Source of the DNA: an uncultured Mycoplasmatota bacterium
GTDB taxonomy: Bacteria > Bacillota_I > Bacilli_A > RF39 > UBA660
Direction: 5' to 3'
Assembly: GCA_900554305.1 (NCBI GenBank)
Contig: USGV01000001.1
Span: 1-64,000, forward strand
DNA length: 64,000 nt
Each line of letters starts with the position of its first letter. The first letter of the stretch is position 1. This document shows, piece after piece, positions 59,495 to 64,000 of the stretch. The notes under the pieces are model-generated. The model saw only the letters and a program-made list of their open reading frames with translations, did no database searches and was not told the origin of the DNA. The translations under genes were made by a program, and so were the position numbers.

Positions 59495-61915
59495 ATGTAT
59501 CCACTAGGAAGACAATTTGAAGTAGATTATACACGATCAAAAAGCGATGACAAGACCTTTGTTAAAGGAAATAATTTTCGTATCACTGTTATTACTGAAA
59601 GAGTTGTACGCTTGGAATATTCTCCTAGCGGATCCTTTGTTGATCGTCCTACACAGCTCATTATGCGTAGAGATTTGGGATATCCAGAATATCAGGTTAA
59701 ACAGGATACGCAATTTGTTGAGATAATGACTAAGTATTTTCATTTGACTTATGTGAAAAGACAACCGTTTGTTGGGACAAAGGTAGATCCAATGAAAAAC
59801 TTAAAGATTACACTTTTAAGTCATGAAAGAGATCGTAACAAAGATTGGTATTATGGTCATGCAGAAGCAAGAAATATGAATGGTAATTTTATTAGTGTTG
59901 ATGTTGATGTTAATAAAGTATTACAACGTGGCCTTTATTCTTTGGATGGCTTTGCTTCTTTTGATGATAGCCGTAGTAAAGTTATTATGGAAGATGGAAC
60001 GTTAGCTAATCCACCAGAGGATCATATTGATGTTTATGTTTTTATGTATGATAGAGATTTTAAACAAGCCTTATTTGATTATTTTAAGATGACAGGGTCT
60101 CCAGCAATGATTCCTAGATATGCTCTTGGTAATTGGTGGAGTAGAAATATTACTTATGATGATCATTCAACGACTGAATTACTTAAGAAGTTTGAAAAGA
60201 AAAAGATACCTTTTGCTGTTATGTTATTTGATCATGATTGGCACTATAGAAATGTTGGAGATTATACTGGGTTAAAAACAGGTTATACTTTTAATTCTAA
60301 TCTATTTAGGAATCCAAAAGCTATGATTGATAAGTTCCATCAGCGTGGTATTCACGTGGGACTTTGTATTGATCCTACAGAAGGGTTTTATCCGCATGAA
60401 CAATATTATAAACAAGCTAGTGAGTTTTTAGGAGTCAGCGATAATAAAATTATTTTGTTTGATCCATTAAATCCCAAAATCTTAGATGTTTGGTTTAAAG
60501 CATTTTTACATCCGTTAGAAAATTATGGTATTGATTTCTTTTGGAATGATTATAGAGGAACTAGTGATCCTACGAATTTGTGGACTACTAATCATTATTT
60601 ATATTTGGATTCTGGAAGAAATTCTGCTAGAAGAAGTATGATTTTAGCGAGAAATGGAATTTATGCTCCCCATCTTTATCCTGTTTTATATGGAGGAAGT
60701 AGTGAAGTTAGTTGGGAAGCTCTTAAGAAGTTGCCATTTCAATATTTGAATGCTGCTAATATTGGAGTTAGTTGGTGGAGCCATGACGTTGGTGGTAACC
60801 ATGGTGGTATTGAAGAGAGTGAACTATATATTCGTTATTTAGAACTTAGTGTTTATTCTCCAATATTGCGTTTTCATGGTGCCCGTGGCCCTTATTATAA
60901 AAGAGAACCTTGGTTATGGGATGTTAAAACAGAAAATATTGCGGCTGATTATTTAAGACTTCGTCATCGGTTAATTCCATATTTATATACAGAAGCTTAT
61001 AATTATACAAAGTCTGGTACGCCATTAATTCAACCATTTTATTATAATTATTTATGGGTTTATGATGATGAACATTATAAAAATCAATATTATTTCGGTT
61101 CGCAATTACTTGTTTGTCCAATTCTTGATAAGAAAGACCCTACTATGAATCGTACTGTACATCGTTTCTTTATTCCTGATGGCATTTGGTATGATTTTAG
61201 AACAGGTAAGAAATTCCCTGGTAATAAGAAATACGTTTCTTTCTTTAAGGAAGAGGATTATCCGGTATTTGCCCATGCTGGTAGTATTATTCCACTTTCT
61301 AATCGAAGTGATTATAATAATGTTGGTCTTCCTACCGATATGGAAATTCAAATTTTTCCAGGTGTATCTAATACTTATACACTTTATGAAGATGATGGTA
61401 TTACCTCTTTATATAAAGATGGATATTACTTAAAAACTTCTATTGATTATAATTATTTACGTAATAATTATACTGTTATTATTCGTTCTATTGATGGGAA
61501 GAGTGGTATTGTACCAGAAAAAAGAAATTATAAATTAGTATTTAGAAATACAAAGCAGGCTCAAGATGTTACAGCGTATTTTAACTCTCAAAAATTGCCT
61601 GTCGATTCTTCGGTCGATGGAAACGATTTTGTTGTGGAAGTTCGTGATTGTCCTACGGTTGGACAGCTTACTATTAATTGTAAGGGTAGAGATATTGAAA
61701 TTGATGCTGTTCGCTTGATTAATGATGATGTTGATAGTATCTTAGTGGACTTACAAATTAATACTTATTTAAAAGAAGATATTGCAAAGATTATGTTTGG
61801 AAAAGATACTATTAGTCATAAACGTATAGCTATACGAAAGCTGAAGAAAAAAGGTCTTTCTAGAGAATACGTTCAATTGTTTTTGAGATTGCTTGAATAT
61901 ATTAGTGAGTTTTAG
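59495..61915 (+). CDS. Glycoside hydrolase family 31 alpha-glucosidase
   Basis: The 806-residue protein has an N-terminal beta domain (about 1-170) and a GH31 barrel (about 190-540) with FAVMLFDHDWHY, the nucleophile region YGIDFFWNDYRG and WWSHDVGGNHGGIEESELYIR followed by SPILRFHGARG. C-terminal beta domains follow (about 540-735). The last about 65 residues (LINDDVDSILVDLQINTYL ... LKKKGLSREYVQLFLRLLEY) are a charged helical extension not usual for the family. No signal peptide is present, so it is cytosolic. AGAAGGTG precedes the ATG at 59495. The exact substrate is unknown. Confidence 0.92.
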   Translation: MYPLGRQFEVDYTRSKSDDKTFVKGNNFRITVITERVVRLEYSPSGSFVDRPTQLIMRRDLGYPEYQVKQDTQFVEIMTKYFHLTYVKRQPFVGTKVDPMKNLKITLLSHERDRNKDWYYGHAEARNMNGNFISVDVDVNKVLQRGLYSLDGFASFDDSRSKVIMEDGTLANPPEDHIDVYVFMYDRDFKQALFDYFKMTGSPAMIPRYALGNWWSRNITYDDHSTTELLKKFEKKKIPFAVMLFDHDWHYRNVGDYTGLKTGYTFNSNLFRNPKAMIDKFHQRGIHVGLCIDPTEGFYPHEQYYKQASEFLGVSDNKIILFDPLNPKILDVWFKAFLHPLENYGIDFFWNDYRGTSDPTNLWTTNHYLYLDSGRNSARRSMILARNGIYAPHLYPVLYGGSSEVSWEALKKLPFQYLNAANIGVSWWSHDVGGNHGGIEESELYIRYLELSVYSPILRFHGARGPYYKREPWLWDVKTENIAADYLRLRHRLIPYLYTEAYNYTKSGTPLIQPFYYNYLWVYDDEHYKNQYYFGSQLLVCPILDKKDPTMNRTVHRFFIPDGIWYDFRTGKKFPGNKKYVSFFKEEDYPVFAHAGSIIPLSNRSDYNNVGLPTDMEIQIFPGVSNTYTLYEDDGITSLYKDGYYLKTSIDYNYLRNNYTVIIRSIDGKSGIVPEKRNYKLVFRNTKQAQDVTAYFNSQKLPVDSSVDGNDFVVEVRDCPTVGQLTINCKGRDIEIDAVRLINDDVDSILVDLQINTYLKEDIAKIMFGKDTISHKRIAIRKLKKKGLSREYVQLFLRLLEYISEF

Positions 61916-61926
61916 GAGGTAAGGTT

Positions 61927-62856
61927 ATGAAAGATGGAAAAGATTTTCAATTGGTAAAGGATTATGTTGTACGAAATTTCGGATATGATGGTAATATTTC
62001 ACGCTCTTTTGCTATTTGTGATTCTATGATTTCTCATTTAGTAGAAGGGGATTTGGATGAGGTGTTGCCTTCGCCTTCTCTATATTCATTGTCGGAGGAG
62101 GAGAAAAAGCAAGTTTTGAGACTTGCTCATCAGTATCAAGGATTATGTTTTTATGATGGTGATGCTTCTAATTGGGGAGATTCTGTCGAAGATATTTCTA
62201 GAATTAGTGATGACGTAAGTGCTTTTCGAGTTTTTCAAAACTTTGAATTTTTAATTCAACTAGCTAGAGAAGGGGGAGTACCTCTTTTGGAGCTGCTTTC
62301 TAAATTTCAAGAATATGAAGGATTTTCTGATAGCTGTGTTATTGAGTATTTAAGGAGAACCTTTGGCGATGATTCTTTACTAAGAGGAACTTTACTTTCT
62401 ATGACTGCTAAAGATTCTATGTATTCTATTTTTACGGATCAACAAAAAGCAGATTTACTTACTTATCCTGAAGGTACAGTCTATTTTTATGGGGAAGGTG
62501 GTCCTAGGTTAACTCATCCGTTACTTCTTTCTTTAGAAATTTATAGTCGCATGAATGGTAAAACTTCAGCTAATATTCCTCAGGATAACATAAATAAAAT
62601 GGCTTTAGAATTACAAGAGTTTTTTCAAAAAGATGTTGATTTTTCTGAGGTAGTACGTGATATGTCTGATGATTATCATGAAGTGGTTCGAAAGATTTCT
62701 AATCGTCCAGCTGGTAATGTCGTTGAGCTGTATCATGATATGCATGGAGATATTCCTCATGTTGGCTGGACAATCGATGATAATCCATTAGTTCAGATGT
62801 TGGAAACACCTTATCATCCTGTTTCTAATTCCGAGGAAAAAAGTCGAAATCGATAG
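61927..62856 (+). CDS. Hypothetical protein
   Basis: This 309-residue, acidic, soluble protein has no recognised motif. Helical segments (QLVKDYVVRNFGYDGNISRS; FLIQLAREGGVPLLELLSKF) suggest an all-alpha fold. It starts 11 bases after the GH31 gene with GGAGGTAAGG upstream, so it is co-transcribed with it. Confidence 0.7.
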   Translation: MKDGKDFQLVKDYVVRNFGYDGNISRSFAICDSMISHLVEGDLDEVLPSPSLYSLSEEEKKQVLRLAHQYQGLCFYDGDASNWGDSVEDISRISDDVSAFRVFQNFEFLIQLAREGGVPLLELLSKFQEYEGFSDSCVIEYLRRTFGDDSLLRGTLLSMTAKDSMYSIFTDQQKADLLTYPEGTVYFYGEGGPRLTHPLLLSLEIYSRMNGKTSANIPQDNINKMALELQEFFQKDVDFSEVVRDMSDDYHEVVRKISNRPAGNVVELYHDMHGDIPHVGWTIDDNPLVQMLETPYHPVSNSEEKSRNR

Positions 62857-62865
62857 AAAAAAGAC

Positions 62866-62894
62866 TTGTCAAAATAAGTTTTTTTTACTATACT
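62866..62894 (+). promoter_or_regulatory. Sigma-A promoter of the T-box unit
   Basis: TTGTCA (62866-62871), 17 bases, TATACT (62889-62894), placing the start of the leader at about 62901. Confidence 0.7.
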
Positions 62895-62900
62895 AATAGC

Positions 62901-63104
62901 AGTTGACATATTACTAGTAGTAGTAATATATTTGCTTATTTTAGAGAGTTTACGGTTGGTGGGAGTAAATATAAGTGATGTATGAACTTGACTAGTTTGA
63001 AGTATGTAGGGTTAGACCGTTATCTCTTTAAAGTTGCATAGTTTACTATGAATTAAGGTGGTACCGCGATATTTCGTCCTTATGTTTTATAAGGGCGTTT
63101 TTTT
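62901..63104 (+). promoter_or_regulatory. T-box riboswitch, leucine specifier
   Basis: The leader has the T-box core AAGGTGGTACCGCG (63055-63068), stem I parts AGAGAGTT and GGTTGGTGGGAG (62944-62964), and a terminator hairpin CGTCCTTA/TAAGGGCG (63075-63082 and 63090-63097) with T-run. In the specifier region GAACTTGAC the triplet CTT (62987-62989) is a leucine codon, which agrees with leuS downstream. Uncharged tRNA-Leu would favour antitermination. Confidence 0.88.
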
Positions 63105-63119
63105 ATAGGAGGGAGTTAT

Positions 63120-63473
63120 ATGATAGAAGAGTTAGTTTTGTTTTTATTATGTTTTTTCTTAGTTTTATTGGTTTATGAGATTTTTATTGTTCGCAAAGCT
63201 AAGAAAAAAAAGGATAAGCGTCCTATGGAAGTAAAATATTTAATTACAAGGTATCATTTAAATATGAGAAAAGTTGATTATCCACAATTATTACAGATAG
63301 TAGCTTTGGTTTCATCATTTGATATTTCTTTTATTGTATCTGTGGTATTAATCTTAGATTCTTATTTGTGGCAGATATTGGCGGCTTTAATCTTGGTTTT
63401 ACCCGTTATATTAGTTAGCTATCATTTTGTTGGTATGTTTTATAAAAAGAAAGGAATGACGAAAGATGTATGA
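63120..63473 (+). CDS. Small membrane protein co-transcribed with leuS
   Basis: The 117-residue protein has an N-terminal membrane helix (about 2-24), a basic segment ([15 protein letters not shown]), two further membrane helices (about 62-105) and a basic tail. It is the first gene after the leucine T-box and overlaps leuS by 8 bases. I do not recognise the family with certainty. AGGAGGGAG precedes the ATG. Confidence 0.75.
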   Translation: MIEELVLFLLCFFLVLLVYEIFIVRKAKKKKDKRPMEVKYLITRYHLNMRKVDYPQLLQIVALVSSFDISFIVSVVLILDSYLWQILAALILVLPVILVSYHFVGMFYKKKGMTKDV

Positions 63474-64000
63474 TTTTAGTAAGATAGAAAAAAAGTGGAG
63501 AAAGTATTGGGAAGAGAATGATACTTTTAAAACAGATGTGTGGGATTTTAGTAAGCCTAAATTTTATGCTTTGGATATGTTTCCTTATCCATCTGGTGTA
63601 GGTCTTCATGCAGGTCATGCTGAAGGGTATACTGCTACTGATATTGTTTCACGTATGAAGAGAATGCAAGGATATAATGTACTTCATCCTATGGGGTATG
63701 ATTCCTTTGGGCTTCCAGCAGAACAGTATGCGGTTACTACAGGAAATCATCCTAATGGATTTACACAAAAGAATATTGAAACGTTTACTAATCAGTTGAA
63801 ATCTATTGGTTTTGATTATGATTGGTCTAAGACACTTCAAACTAGTGACCCTAAATTTTATAAATGGACACAATGGATTTTTAAACAACTATATTTAGAT
63901 GGATATGCTAAGTATATCGATATGCCAGTGAATTGGTGTGAGGAACTTGGTACAGTTTTATCTAATGACGAAGTCATTGATGGGAAAAGTGAACGTGGAG
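63466..64000 (+). CDS. leuS: Leucyl-tRNA synthetase, N-terminal part (runs off the window)
   Basis: At least 178 codons are present without a stop. The product starts [19 protein letters not shown], with [27 protein letters not shown] sequence carrying the class I HIGH-equivalent HAGH, then [21 protein letters not shown] and [19 protein letters not shown]. It charges tRNA-Leu. Regulation by the upstream T-box is expected. The start lies inside the preceding gene. Confidence 0.95.
   Translation, partial: MYDFSKIEKKWRKYWEENDTFKTDVWDFSKPKFYALDMFPYPSGVGLHAGHAEGYTATDIVSRMKRMQGYNVLHPMGYDSFGLPAEQYAVTTGNHPNGFTQKNIETFTNQLKSIGFDYDWSKTLQTSDPKFYKWTQWIFKQLYLDGYAKYIDMPVNWCEELGTVLSNDEVIDGKSERG

Overview
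The window is AT-rich, low-GC Firmicutes-type DNA using the standard bacterial code. TGG encodes Trp throughout and no long frame needs TGA read as a codon. A tmRNA tag ending in AVAFA, CotF-like proteins, a GerS/LolA-like lipoprotein, CdaA-CdaR, T-box control of leuS and very T-rich coding strands suggest an anaerobic gut-type Bacilli/Erysipelotrichia/RF39-like lineage near the Mollicutes. This placement is an inference. Pyruvate formate-lyase with its activase and formate-THF ligase indicate fermentative growth with formate-linked one-carbon metabolism.

Region 1 (1-about 11,470) looks acquired. An ECF sigma/anti-sigma-like pair precedes a VanG/VanL-type glycopeptide-resistance operon: vanR, vanS, vanW, D-Ala-D-Ser-type ligase, vanXY, then vanT split into separate membrane and racemase genes. 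A vanZ gene is cut off after FMG and fused tail-to-tail with the N-terminal half of a MobV relaxase. A large serine recombinase and a small unknown gene follow, and the region abuts the 3' end of ssrA.

Region 2 (11,500-19,500) holds ssrA (minus strand), pflB-pflA, a HerA/VirB4-like ATPase coupled to a Cys-rich partner, an FAD-Rieske oxidoreductase and a small helical protein.

Region 3 (19,600-41,240) is the most unusual part. Two transcription units encode four membrane-anchored surface proteins with a similar N-terminal region (255 codons; 2,915 aa with GLUG repeats; 1,737 codons; 478 aa). The second unit continues into an F-type ATPase-like set in canonical order c, b/delta, alpha, gamma, beta, epsilon, then a polytopic membrane protein. 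There is no recognisable a subunit, and the c-like protein has lost the membrane carboxylate needed for ion transport, while the beta-like subunit keeps its catalytic residues. The proposal is a rotary ATPase detached from ion pumping and coupled to giant surface proteins. It is analogous to, and possibly intermediate towards, the F1-like ATPases of mycoplasmas (gliding twin motor; F1-like-X0). Two of the surface genes carry an in-frame TAA.

Region 4 (41,240-64,000) is housekeeping and envelope: CotF-like proteins, an NlpC/P60 hydrolase, a decayed radical SAM gene, tRNA-Thr(CGT), cdaA-cdaR, a lipoprotein, a thioredoxin-fold protein, an S41 protease, a sortase with a thioester/SpaA surface protein, fhs, nfeD-SPFH, a patatin and a TIGR01212 radical SAM protein, a VanY-like carboxypeptidase, a GH31 glucosidase and a T-box-controlled unit ending in leuS, which runs off the window.
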